Assembly (NCBI RefSeq): GCF_016599715.1
Contig: NZ_CP067019.1
Location: 1,054,001 to 1,118,000 of the forward strand
DNA from: Acinetobacter sp. CS-2
GTDB lineage: Bacteria > Pseudomonadota > Gammaproteobacteria > Pseudomonadales > Moraxellaceae
Length of the DNA stretch: 64,000 nucleotides
Reading direction: 5' to 3'
Part shown: positions 26,813 to 34,274 of the stretch, one piece after another
Layout: the number at the start of each line of letters is the position of its first letter
Numbering within the stretch: the stretch's first letter is position 1
The notes under the pieces: generated by a model
Database searches by the model: none
What the model saw: only the letters and a program-made list of their open reading frames with translations
Told to the model about the DNA's origin: nothing
Program-made: the position numbers and the translations under genes

Positions 26813-27256
26813 TTAAATAGATTCAATATCATCAAAATACTTATTAACAGAATGAACCCACTCAGGTATAGATTCAAAATTTTCAAGTTTTGGAGTTTCA
26901 CCAAACATAGCAATTATGTTTTGTGACAACGGGTATTTGATATTTCTTTTTTTAGCTAAAGCTGCCACATATTCATCAAATGATTCAAAGTCAGCAATTC
27001 TTGGATGATACTTATTTTTTATCAAGCGCTTATATGTGAAAACATAGACAAATAGTGAAATAATTACCGCAAGAAAAGATTCACCCGAACCATTTGATCC
27101 AATAAATGTTAAAAGCGACATAAATATAAAAACAGCAATATACTGCCAACGTGCTTTTTTTATATCTTTTAAAGTTATATTTTTACTTAATGCATAGTGA
27201 ATTAAAGGTATGCATGAAATAATAAAAATATTAGTAATAAAACGAATAGAATCCAT
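26813..27256 (-). CDS. Small two-to-three-helix membrane protein downstream of cI
   Basis: This 147-residue protein has hydrophobic segments at about residues 5-20, 38-54 and 61-76, then a soluble C-terminal region (DFESFDEYVAALAKKR, and later LENFESIPEWVHSVNKY). It starts behind GAGGGTTT, 25 nt after cI without a terminator between them. Topology and position recall lambda RexB, but no sequence similarity is claimed. It probably works with the protease that follows. Confidence 0.6.
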   Translation of the reverse strand: MDSIRFITNIFIISCIPLIHYALSKNITLKDIKKARWQYIAVFIFMSLLTFIGSNGSGESFLAVIISLFVYVFTYKRLIKNKYHPRIADFESFDEYVAALAKKRNIKYPLSQNIIAMFGETPKLENFESIPEWVHSVNKYFDDIESI

Positions 27257-27281
27257 AAACCCTCTTATTTTTAATATATTC

Positions 27282-28025
27282 CTATCCAGCTCGCCAAAAT
27301 TGACGACCCATAACTTTAAAATTTAGACCGTTTTGCTCCGATACTTCACGATCTCTGTATTTTGCATTTAAGCTATGCAGGGTGAGTTTCCCGCCTTCCT
27401 CTTTGAATATCTGCTTAATCATTCCTTCACCCTCAAAATAAACAGCATAAATTTCACCATCTACAATTTCAGTTTGAGAGATATCAATACCCACTAGATC
27501 GCCATCATGAATAAAGTCAGTCATGCTGTCGCCCTTGGCTTTAATGATCCTCATACAACTTGGATCAACATGCTTCCTTTGAAAGAATGATGGTGTAAAT
27601 GGAAACTTCCCATTAATAACATCAAAATGAAATTCTATAGATTCACCAACACCACACGAAAAATTAGCTTCCACGACATCAATCCAAATAAACCCATTTT
27701 CTGTTTCGTAATCAATAACAGTTGGCTTATGCACTTCATCAACATCAAATGAAGCATCACTTTTGCCAGTCAAATTATGCTTATTCATAAACTCTTGCAT
27801 ATTGAAATTATTGAAGAGCTTTTCTTCTTCACCTGTAAGCAGCCAGTTCTGAGATGTTTTTAATACTGCTGCTAATGCCGGAAGGAATTCTGCCTTGGGT
27901 GTATTTGTTCCGGCTACCCATTTAGATACAGCTCCTTTTGTGGCTCCGGTTGCCTCAATTATTGCTGTTTGTCGAAGACCAAGCTCTTTCATTCTTTGAA
28001 TTATACGGTCGCTAATAGTGGTCAT
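27282..28025 (-). CDS. CI-type repressor with HTH and S24 peptidase domains
   Basis: This 247-residue protein has an N-terminal helix-turn-helix (QTAIIEATGATKGAVSKWVAGTN, residues 19-41). A linker carries a Cys-Gly at 124-125 that could be the self-cleavage site. The C-terminal LexA/S24 fold has Ser167 in KGDSM and Lys204 in GMIKQI as the catalytic pair. RecA-driven self-cleavage is thus expected on DNA damage. It is divergent from cro across three operators. Confidence 0.9.
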   Translation of the reverse strand: MTTISDRIIQRMKELGLRQTAIIEATGATKGAVSKWVAGTNTPKAEFLPALAAVLKTSQNWLLTGEEEKLFNNFNMQEFMNKHNLTGKSDASFDVDEVHKPTVIDYETENGFIWIDVVEANFSCGVGESIEFHFDVINGKFPFTPSFFQRKHVDPSCMRIIKAKGDSMTDFIHDGDLVGIDISQTEIVDGEIYAVYFEGEGMIKQIFKEEGGKLTLHSLNAKYRDREVSEQNGLNFKVMGRQFWRAG

Positions 28026-28044
28026 ACAAAATCCCTCATTTCCT

Positions 28045-28126
28045 GTTTCCTATAGTAAACAAGCACCTTGATATATGAATAAACTTATGGTTTACTAATG
28101 GAAACTATTAGTTTATAAAGGTAAAC
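28045..28126. promoter_or_regulatory. OR-like operator cluster, three 16-bp sites
   Basis: Sites at 28045-28060 (GTTTCCTATAGTAAAC), 28090-28105 (GTTTACTAATGGAAAC) and 28111-28126 (GTTTATAAAGGTAAAC) lie between the cI and cro starts. The last two are 21 bp apart, two helical turns, suited to cooperative binding. They share the half-sites of the OL-like cluster. Confidence 0.75.
28068..28096 (+). promoter_or_regulatory. PR-like promoter
   Basis: TTGATA and TTTACT are spaced by 17 nt, and the -10 box lies within the operator at 28090-28105. It would drive cro and the replication genes. Confidence 0.55.
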
Positions 28127-28127
28127 C

Positions 28128-28316
28128 ATGACTGTTGATGAGCTAAAACTTCATTACGGAGTTAAAACCGATTCTGAACTCGCTCAGAAGGTCGGATACA
28201 CCAAGGGCGCTGTTAGTAAATGGCGAAGCAAGGGCATATCCCTAGAAACCCAAGCTTTATTGCAACTAAAAACAAAAGGGAAGGTTAAGGCCAATCTACA
28301 AGCTTTAACTGCATAG
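28128..28316 (+). CDS. Cro-like repressor
   Basis: This 62-residue protein is nearly all helix-turn-helix: TDSELAQKVGYTKGAVSKWRSKG at residues 14-36. The recognition helix resembles that of the CI (TKGAVSKW in both), consistent with shared operators. It is the first gene of the PR transcript and its ATG follows the last operator by 1 nt. Confidence 0.85.
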   Translation: MTVDELKLHYGVKTDSELAQKVGYTKGAVSKWRSKGISLETQALLQLKTKGKVKANLQALTA

Positions 28317-28324
28317 GTGAATTT

Positions 28325-28600
28325 ATGAGTCTTGAAAAGAAATCTACACATGTCCGTTTATCTCCGGAAATCCATGAGCGAGCTAAAACACTCGCTGAAA
28401 TTAAGGGTAAAGACCTTGCTCAATATCTGGCGTTTCTTCTTGAAAAAGAAATCGTCGGTGAGTGGCATGTACTTAATTTACAAGCAAAATCCTTTGAGCG
28501 CTTGGGATTAAAAGCTTTAGTGCGGGATATCTCTACTGAGGTGAGCTTCGGAGAGGGACTGGAAGGGATTAACGAGAATTTAGGCAAAGAAAAAGCCTGA
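28325..28600 (+). CDS. Ribbon-helix-helix-like early protein, 91 aa
   Basis: The N-terminal part KKSTHVRLSPEIHERAKTLAEIKGKDLAQYLAFLLEKE has the strand-helix-helix pattern of Arc/MetJ-type DNA-binding proteins. It lies 8 nt behind cro, where lambda has cII, and could be a second regulator. A hairpin (28593-28617) overlaps its stop. Confidence 0.6.
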   Translation: MSLEKKSTHVRLSPEIHERAKTLAEIKGKDLAQYLAFLLEKEIVGEWHVLNLQAKSFERLGLKALVRDISTEVSFGEGLEGINENLGKEKA

Positions 28601-28644
28601 TGGGAAAGATCAGGCTTCATGTTCTTTAAACGAGGTAAATCATT

Positions 28645-28803
28645 TTGAACTATCAAATTTTAGCAGAAATTGAACTAAATCGAAAGATAAGTTTGCTTCA
28701 AAAAGCCGCTGAAAATTACGCACTAAATCGAACACTTGAAAACTCAATGGCACTCGCTAGAGCTAAGGCTGCGTTGTGTGCTTTTGTGATGGAGGGTGTT
28801 TGA
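28645..28803 (+). CDS. Small early protein, 52 aa, TTG start
   Basis: TTG 28645 follows GAGGTAAATCAT. The helical product (NYQILAEIELNRKISLLQKA...) ends with a stop that overlaps the ATG of the next gene (TGATGAG). Likely translationally coupled to the replication gene. Function unknown. Confidence 0.5.
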   Translation: MNYQILAEIELNRKISLLQKAAENYALNRTLENSMALARAKAALCAFVMEGV

Positions 28804-29639
28804 TGAGCGCATTAAAAATTCAACCTTTGGATAATGTTGACATTCATCCAAGCACAGCAAAAAGGAATGAGCATAAAGCTATGTCCAAAAAGGAAGATGG
28901 TTATACACCATTGCCTAATTTTGTTTGTGATGAAGGGTATTTGGCTGCTTTAAGCGGTGAAGCCATCAAGTGCCTTGTTTTGCTAAATAGGCATATCAAA
29001 GGATTCCGTGAAGATAATAAATCGATTGGCGAATCTTTAATTTTGAAATTGGCTGGCTTTAAGGATAAGCGAACTGTTCGCAAAGCTATGTCAGATTTAG
29101 CAAAATTCAACCTTGTAAAAATCACAAAAACTTTGGGTAAAGCGACAACATATGAGGTCACTTTTGAGGATAGATTATCTATTGAACTAGTAACATCAAA
29201 TGATACTGGTACATCAAAAGTAGTTACATCAAATGTACCTAGACTAGTAACATCAAATGATACTGGAACTAGTAACATCAAATGTCACTCTGTAAAAGAA
29301 AAGAAAATAAACTTAAAAGAAAGGGATCAAGAAAACCCAATCGATGAAGTTATGAATATCTGGAAACCAGACTTGCATCAGCTCAATTCGTGGATGCAAA
29401 GATCAGGCTTACCGAAAATCAATCAAACTCAGGTTGATGAATTACTTCTTGAAGTCAACCCTCACTACGAAAACAAAATCCGCACTGGTGCAGTAACCAG
29501 CACTCAGATGTATTCAAACTTCGTGAAGTGGATTAAGCGTGACAACAAACTTGTTGAAAAACTCATGCAGCAGGCTGCATCTGCAAATGCTCAACCAGTA
29601 ATCCCTCAAGACTATCAATCTGACATGGGGGATTGGTAA
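28803..29639 (+). CDS. Replication initiator (lambda O-like)
   Basis: I start this at ATG 28803, which overlaps the previous stop. The 278-residue protein has a winged-helix N-terminal domain (SGEAIKCLVLLNRHIKGF...FKDKRTVRKAMSDLAKFNLV). The low-complexity middle (SNDTGTS repeats, residues about 130-160) is encoded by DNA iterons. A C-terminal helical part could bind the helicase. It directly precedes dnaB with a 1-nt overlap, as O precedes P or a helicase in lambdoid phages. Confidence 0.75.
   Translation: MSALKIQPLDNVDIHPSTAKRNEHKAMSKKEDGYTPLPNFVCDEGYLAALSGEAIKCLVLLNRHIKGFREDNKSIGESLILKLAGFKDKRTVRKAMSDLAKFNLVKITKTLGKATTYEVTFEDRLSIELVTSNDTGTSKVVTSNVPRLVTSNDTGTSNIKCHSVKEKKINLKERDQENPIDEVMNIWKPDLHQLNSWMQRSGLPKINQTQVDELLLEVNPHYENKIRTGAVTSTQMYSNFVKWIKRDNKLVEKLMQQAASANAQPVIPQDYQSDMGDW
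29186..29289. repeat. Origin-like iterons inside the initiator gene
   Basis: The 17-mer ACTAGTAACATCAAATG recurs at 29186, 29243 and 29268, with a variant (AGTAGTTACATCAAATG) at 29219 and a half copy near 29204. The array lies in the middle of the initiator gene, as the lambda origin lies in O. These are the likely initiator-binding sites of the phage origin. Confidence 0.75.
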
Positions 29640-30973
29640 TGTCGAATATTCACAATTTATCAATCGAGCAATGTGTTCTTGTTGCTTTGATGACTGTCCA
29701 AAATTCACTTGAAACCGTGATGAATGATCTGGATGCAGAATGTTTTTACGCTGAACGACACAAGGCAATTTTCAACGCCATCACCGACCTGTCGAACGAA
29801 AACAAACCGTATGACGTAGTGTTTGTTGAACAAAAGCTGATTGAAACAAAACATCATGAATTGGTCGGTGGCACTGAATACTTGATGCGCATGTTCACCG
29901 AATCACCAAGCTCGTTCTACAGCCTGGAATCATATGTTGCTGAACTCAACAAGTTTAAATCACACCGTGAAGTTGAACAGATCGGCCAAAGCATCCAGGA
30001 GAAGGCGAAGGACCTAACCGTACCTGATATTCACAATGCTGCTGAAAACATCCTGAGTGGGTCAAACACAAGCGACAAGGCTGAGAAATCCAGTTTTACG
30101 TTTGAGGAAGCTTTGAAGCGTGCCGGTGAACAGTTAATCCAGAAAGCTGAAGCCAAAGCAAGTAAGCAATACACCGGCGTTAAGTTCAACCTGCCTCATT
30201 TGGACAACGTAGTGGGCACCATTCAGCGCGGACACTTCTGCGTGATCGGCGGTAGACCCGGATCAGGAAAATCGACTCTGGCGCAAATGGTGGCGATTCA
30301 GACCGCTATGCAATTCCGTGAAGCGGTATTGGTGGTATCGGCTGAGATGGATGTAGAGACATTCACGAACCGTTGTATCTCCGCATTGACCCATATTCCG
30401 TATGACAACATTCACAATGCTGAATTGTACGACGGCATGATGAGAGACTTCGCTAATGCCCAGGAGCGTTTTAACAAGCTACCGATCCATATCGAAGATA
30501 AGCAAAAACCAACCATTGCAGAGATTCACTCTTATGCACGCAAGGCCAAGCGCAACTACAAAAAATTGGGCTGCATCATTATTGATTACTTGCAGCTTGT
30601 GCGTGACCCAACCAAGAAAGACCGCTATCAGGAAGTCAGCTCAATCAGTCGTGACCTCAAGGCCATGGCCAAAGAGTTTGATTGCCCAGTAATCGCACTG
30701 GCACAGCTCAACCGTGAATCAGAAAAAGGAAAACGTCCAAAGCCGAGCGATTTAAAAGAGTCAGGCCAGATCGAGCAGGATGCAGATCAGATTTTGTTGG
30801 TTCATCCAATTATGAACAGTGATGACGAAATGCCAAGCGGTGTGACTGAAATCATTATCGGCAAGAACCGTCATGGCAAGAAGGGTGTGGTCCGGGTTGT
30901 GGACCGTTTGGATATCTGCCGTTTTTCTTCGATTCGTAGTGATGAGGAACAAGGCTTAGGGGGTGGGGTGTGA
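29639..30973 (+). CDS. DnaB-like replicative helicase
   Basis: ATG 29639 (TAATG overlap with the previous stop) is chosen over an in-frame TTG at 29633. The 444-residue protein has an N-terminal DnaB dimerisation domain (EQCVLVALMTVQNSLETVM, AECFYAERHKAIFNA) and a RecA-fold motor. Walker A GGRPGSGKST is near residue 204, Walker B CIIIDYLQLV near residue 312 and a motif-4-like QIEQDADQILLVH near 380. It would load on the phage origin and replace the host helicase. Confidence 0.93.
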   Translation: MSNIHNLSIEQCVLVALMTVQNSLETVMNDLDAECFYAERHKAIFNAITDLSNENKPYDVVFVEQKLIETKHHELVGGTEYLMRMFTESPSSFYSLESYVAELNKFKSHREVEQIGQSIQEKAKDLTVPDIHNAAENILSGSNTSDKAEKSSFTFEEALKRAGEQLIQKAEAKASKQYTGVKFNLPHLDNVVGTIQRGHFCVIGGRPGSGKSTLAQMVAIQTAMQFREAVLVVSAEMDVETFTNRCISALTHIPYDNIHNAELYDGMMRDFANAQERFNKLPIHIEDKQKPTIAEIHSYARKAKRNYKKLGCIIIDYLQLVRDPTKKDRYQEVSSISRDLKAMAKEFDCPVIALAQLNRESEKGKRPKPSDLKESGQIEQDADQILLVHPIMNSDDEMPSGVTEIIIGKNRHGKKGVVRVVDRLDICRFSSIRSDEEQGLGGGV

Positions 30974-31632
30974 AGAATAGATTTTATTTACGTTCACCGC
31001 ATGGCAATACCGGATCAAACATGGTTTTTCATGCGATTGATGGCAAGGGCTATACCTCAAATTTAGATTTAGCTCATGTTTACACATTGGAAGAAGCACA
31101 AAAGGAGTGGGAATTAGCTCGTGATGGTGAATACCCAATTTCCGCAGATCATATTGATTCACTGAGCATCTGGAAGATAGATCACCAGTATTTACCATCA
31201 AAATCAGACTTAAGCCCATCTGATAAATATGTGCTTTTTATTAAAGGCATCTGGGATGGAAACGATGTTTACTGGAGCGATTTGAATGGTAATAAATCAA
31301 CCAATTTTTTACATGCTCAAATAATTGGACGCACAGCTGCTGAGTGCATTAACCACAATGATTATGTAGTGGTGCCTTTTGAATTGGCAGATAAGAAAAA
31401 ACGTCGGACATTTAATTTTGCTTTGCTTAATCATAGAAAAATGATGATTGCAGCAGGCTTAAGAACTCCAGAACGCATAAAGAAATCATGTCGTAGAGTC
31501 ATAAACCCAATGACCCGATTTAACTGCCCAACATGCGGAAAAATTAACTGGCAACACAATCCATATGATTTTGATGGATGTAAGCATTGTGATGAAGGGA
31601 TGCATATTTCTTTTCAGTGGGGTGCCGCATGA
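30970..31632 (+). CDS. Hypothetical phage protein, 220 aa, with zinc ribbon
   Basis: The GTG at 30970 overlaps the helicase stop. A C-terminal CPTCGKINWQHNPYDFDGCKHC near residue 194 forms a CxxC...CxxC zinc ribbon. The middle contains YVLFIKGIWDGNDVYW. No family is recognised; position suggests an early accessory role. Confidence 0.55.
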   Translation: MKNRFYLRSPHGNTGSNMVFHAIDGKGYTSNLDLAHVYTLEEAQKEWELARDGEYPISADHIDSLSIWKIDHQYLPSKSDLSPSDKYVLFIKGIWDGNDVYWSDLNGNKSTNFLHAQIIGRTAAECINHNDYVVVPFELADKKKRRTFNFALLNHRKMMIAAGLRTPERIKKSCRRVINPMTRFNCPTCGKINWQHNPYDFDGCKHCDEGMHISFQWGAA

Positions 31633-31745
31633 AACACCCATTAGACGATAAAACAATCCTACTCATCTGCCTTATTGCTTTGATTTGCTTGTGTGCATTG
31701 GCGAGTGGATCTGAAAGTAAAAACTTTGTGCTGGGGTGGGTATGA
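31629..31745 (+). CDS. Single-helix membrane peptide, 38 aa
   Basis: ATG 31629 overlaps the previous stop (ATGA) and its own TGA overlaps the next ATG. The peptide has one hydrophobic helix (ILLICLIALICLCALA). Function unknown. Confidence 0.5.
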   Translation: MKHPLDDKTILLICLIALICLCALASGSESKNFVLGWV

Positions 31746-32179
31746 ACGAAATCATTCAACAACGAATTGAGTTTGTGCAAGCGGGCAAAGACATCACTTA
31801 TGCACAGTTAATCGCTAAGCGTAATTTGCGTGAAGAACTTGAAACCGAAATGGAGAAGTATTTAGCGCGTGGTGGGAGGGTTGAAACACTCAAGGGTACT
31901 GAGTTTGTACCACGCCCACCGCGCAAACAAACCAAAATCAAAGGGCATGCGTCAAAGTCCCAGGTGGTGAAAATCAGAAATTGGGTGAATGCAGTAAGCA
32001 CCACCCCAACCAGGCGCGAACAACTTTCAAGAACTACAGGAATTCATATTAATCGCGTTCGATCACTGCTTGCACCACCAGCAACACATGGTGCACGGAT
32101 GACACAAAGTGAGTTTTCTTTGTTCATGGAGGCGATTCCATTCATCGAAAGACGCGAAGTACAAGGAAAAGCAGCATGA
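31742..32179 (+). CDS. Hypothetical early protein, 145 aa
   Basis: Start ATG 31742 overlaps the preceding stop. The basic protein has a central RPPRKQTKIKGHASKS stretch and a helix-turn-helix-like part (TRREQLSRTTGIHINRVRSLL, residues about 95-115), so it may bind DNA. Function unknown. Confidence 0.5.
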   Translation: MNEIIQQRIEFVQAGKDITYAQLIAKRNLREELETEMEKYLARGGRVETLKGTEFVPRPPRKQTKIKGHASKSQVVKIRNWVNAVSTTPTRREQLSRTTGIHINRVRSLLAPPATHGARMTQSEFSLFMEAIPFIERREVQGKAA

Positions 32180-32343
32180 GCAATCATCACCTAAAAACAC
32201 TGCGCGACAAATTAAACGGATCAATTCCACTGGCACCAAATGAAGATGAGGAATTGTTGCAAGAACAATGGAACCAGATGCATGCGGAAATGGAAGCGCT
32301 TAAAGCTGAGGATGAACGGAATTATGTGGAGTTTGAGAGATGA
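32176..32343 (+). CDS. Acidic small protein, 55 aa
   Basis: ATG 32176 overlaps the previous stop and its TGA overlaps the next ATG, so it belongs to a chain of coupled genes. It is acidic and mostly helical (starting MSNHHLKTLRDKLNG). Function unknown. Confidence 0.5.
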   Translation: MSNHHLKTLRDKLNGSIPLAPNEDEELLQEQWNQMHAEMEALKAEDERNYVEFER

Positions 32344-32813
32344 GTGAGCAAGGACAAAAATTCGATACAAACAAGCCAAGAATGTCACTACTTCCAAAAG
32401 GCGCTCTAAACGCTGTAATTCGCGTTTTAGAGTTTGGGGCTACAAAGTATCAAGTAGACAACTGGAAGCATGTTCCTGACGCGAAAACTCGCTATTACGA
32501 TGCAATGCAACGCCATATTGATGCTTGGTGGCATGGTGAGCAGAAAGACTCTGAAACAGGAGAGCATCATTTGGCACATGCGATTTGCTGCGGGATGTTC
32601 TTGTGGTGGTTTGATGATATGGACAGCAAGGTTATGGTTGGTCAGGGATTTGCGGCAAAGTTTGTTCGCAAGGGTGATTTAGAAAAAATAGAAAATTGCT
32701 TACACATATCAACTTCGATGTTCCATGACGATAAAGCTGAATGCTTTGGATGTGGTGCAATTGTAAATCATGAGCGGAAAGTTATTGGGGTGAAGCGAGG
32801 TGCTAATGACTAA
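32340..32813 (+). CDS. dATP/dGTP diphosphohydrolase-like protein (MazZ-type helical fold)
   Basis: The N-terminal 95 residues match the phage dATP/dGTP diphosphohydrolase N-terminal domain: KPRMSLLPKGALNAVIRVLEFGATKYQVDNW, then RYYDAMQRHIDAWWHGE and HHLAHAICCGMFL, which hold the acidic and His metal ligands. These enzymes remove dATP or related nucleotides. A C-terminal CFGCGAIVNHE adds a possible zinc site. Whether the phage uses modified bases is not shown. Confidence 0.65.
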   Translation: MSEQGQKFDTNKPRMSLLPKGALNAVIRVLEFGATKYQVDNWKHVPDAKTRYYDAMQRHIDAWWHGEQKDSETGEHHLAHAICCGMFLWWFDDMDSKVMVGQGFAAKFVRKGDLEKIENCLHISTSMFHDDKAECFGCGAIVNHERKVIGVKRGAND

Positions 32814-33222
32814 CCTCATCATCGGCATTGATCCAGACCTAGAAAAATCAGGGGTGGCTGTCTTAGGGCAGTCACTGGAACTTAAAAACTTAACCTTTGC
32901 TCAGACTGTAGAGCTATTCCGAAGCCATCAAGATGAAATCAAGAAAGTTGTCATTGAAGCAGGTTGGCTGAATAAGAAATCTAATTTTCGTTTTGGTCAT
33001 TCTAAGACCGAAGGAGAGCGAATTGCTAAAAATGTAGGTGAGAACCACGCAACGGGTAAATTACTGGCTGAAATGGCAAAAGAATGCGGTTTAGCGGTGG
33101 TATTGGTTAAGCCGACACGTACAAAGTTAAAAGCGGAAGATTTTAATCGTATTACAGGTTGGCAGGGCAGAACGAATCAAGAGCAGCGTGATGCGGCAAT
33201 GTTGATATTTGGAATGAAATAA
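32806..33222 (+). CDS. RuvC-like Holliday-junction resolvase
   Basis: ATG 32806 overlaps the previous stop. The 138-residue protein has the RNase-H-fold start NLIIGIDPDLEKSGVAVL, with the first catalytic Asp at about residue 8, and acidic residues in VVIEAGW (near 54) and QRDAAMLIFG (near 130). It probably resolves branched DNA before packaging. Confidence 0.75.
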   Translation: MTNLIIGIDPDLEKSGVAVLGQSLELKNLTFAQTVELFRSHQDEIKKVVIEAGWLNKKSNFRFGHSKTEGERIAKNVGENHATGKLLAEMAKECGLAVVLVKPTRTKLKAEDFNRITGWQGRTNQEQRDAAMLIFGMK

Positions 33223-33238
33223 GTTTGAGGGTAATGGG

Positions 33239-33679
33239 ATGAATGCAGCGGTTAAAACACAAGTAATGGATTGGTCAAAATTTACAGCTGAAGATTGGTT
33301 GAAGCAGTACGGTGCATACATTCAAACCTGTCGCATGAAGTCGGGGAATGAGCCTGATAATTTGGGTATTAATCAGATTTACTGGCTGATCTGTGAGAAC
33401 AACAAAGGGGTGGCACCACGCAAGGATCAGATCATTTGCAAGATTGATGACTTTGAAGCAGAGCAGGTGCGGAAGCTCATCATTGAAGTGAAGCAATCAA
33501 AACTGATTTGTGATTCGGCTAAGGTGGCTGTTCAGTTGTTTATTGAAAAGAATGTTCGAGGGATGTCACTTGATCAAATGGTACGTGAATTCGCACTTGG
33601 TAGAACCTCAATCAAGAGCATGATCTACTGCGGCAAGTTTTATTTATCTGGGCATGACAAGCGATTAAAAATAGATTGA
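33239..33679 (+). CDS. Q-like late antiterminator
   Basis: This 146-residue protein resembles the Phage_antitermQ family: an N-terminal WLKQYGAYIQTCRM, then a C-terminal sigma-like helix-turn-helix (FIEKNVRGMSLDQMVREFALGRTSIKSMIYCGKFYL). It is the last gene of the early operon and is directly followed by a promoter candidate and a terminator, as Q is followed by pR' and tR'. Confidence 0.7.
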   Translation: MNAAVKTQVMDWSKFTAEDWLKQYGAYIQTCRMKSGNEPDNLGINQIYWLICENNKGVAPRKDQIICKIDDFEAEQVRKLIIEVKQSKLICDSAKVAVQLFIEKNVRGMSLDQMVREFALGRTSIKSMIYCGKFYLSGHDKRLKID

Positions 33680-33686
33680 ATATGAA

Positions 33687-33715
33687 TTGACCGTGCGCAC
33701 GGGATATGGCATATT
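33687..33715 (+). promoter_or_regulatory. Late promoter (pR'-like)
   Basis: TTGACC and CATATT are spaced by 17 nt, beginning 8 nt after the Q stop. It would drive the late operon through the terminator at 33761 with help from Q. Confidence 0.5.
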
Positions 33716-33760
33716 TCTGTTATAGTGATCGAAGTGTATGTGATGCACTAAGTTAATTTA

Positions 33761-33787
33761 AAAGCTCGCCAAATGGTGGGCTTTTTT
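33761..33787 (+). terminator. Late-leader terminator (tR'-like)
   Basis: GCTCGCC pairs with GGTGGGC around AAAT, followed by six T. It lies about 45 nt after the late promoter candidate, the right place for Q-controlled antitermination. Confidence 0.75.
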
Positions 33788-34107
33788 AGTGCCTAAATTT
33801 CCTATAAACCTAAGTCATTGGTGATCTTATGAAATAACGTCAGCCGATTGGTAACTTGGATTTGTGACGCTGTGTATTAACTTGCTCGGCTATCAGCGCA
33901 AACGGTGGGATGCAGAAACCAGCCGTATAAGTCGGTTTGAATCCAGTGCGATTTCGTCACGTACTGAGTGGGCCTAAGAGAAATACTAGATCTGGGATGA
34001 CAACCCGACCCATACAGAACGAAAGTTAAGAAGTCAGATTGATAGCCCATTTCGAGATGATGAATTAATGAGTAGCGTCTAGCCCCGCGGAGAGGGCCTT
34101 TCTTAAT
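33788..34107 (+). other. Long non-coding late leader with stem potential
   Basis: No convincing ORF is found in about 320 nt. Two strong pairings compete: AGCCGA (33842-33847) with TCGGCT (33886-33891), and GTGACG (33864-33869) with CGTCAC (33955-33960). A GGG-ATGACAA-CCC hairpin lies near 33996. The 3' end carries AGCCCC-GCGGAGA-GGGC before the tRNA. It may be a structured RNA or a remnant of a tRNA cluster; no known RNA family was recognised. Confidence 0.35.
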
Positions 34108-34184
34108 GCGCCATTAGCTCAAATGGAAAGAGCATGGGTTTTCTATACCAATGGTTGTAGGTTCGAGTCCTACATGGCGTGCCA
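34108..34184 (+). tRNA. tRNA-Arg (UCU anticodon), phage-encoded
   Basis: The 77-nt cloverleaf is complete. The acceptor stem is GCGCCAT/ATGGCGT with a G-U end pair, the D stem GCTC/GAGC, the anticodon loop TTTCTAT (TCT at 34142-34144), the T arm GTAGG-TTCGAGT-CCTAC, and the encoded 3' end GCCA. The anticodon stem TGGGT/ACCAA has one G-A mismatch. It reads AGA codons. The body resembles bacterial argU. It lies in the late leader and could be processed from the late transcript. Confidence 0.88.
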
Positions 34185-34234
34185 GATTCTAATCCAATTG
34201 AATTTGATGCCTTTAAAACTACAAATGTCGGACC

Positions 34235-34274
34235 TAGTTATTTCTAGCTATAACTTAGTTATTTTTAGCTATAA
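34235..34274 (+). repeat. Two 19-bp direct repeats behind the tRNA
   Basis: TAGTTATTTCTAGCTATAA (34235) and TAGTTATTTTTAGCTATAA (34256) differ at one base and are 21 bp apart, two helical turns. They may be protein-binding sites. Confidence 0.5.

Noticed and set aside
29186..29289. CRISPR-like repeat array
   Set aside because: The repeats are short, unevenly spaced and lie in frame inside a replication gene; iterons explain them. No cas gene is present in the window.
32340..32813. Full base-modification (2-aminoadenine) pathway
   Set aside because: Only a dATP/dGTP diphosphohydrolase-like protein is seen. No PurZ or matching polymerase is in the window.
33864..33960. Possible second tRNA in the late leader
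   Set aside because: GGTTTGAATCC looks like a T arm and GTGACG/CGTCAC like a closing stem, but D and anticodon arms and a proper T stem do not form.
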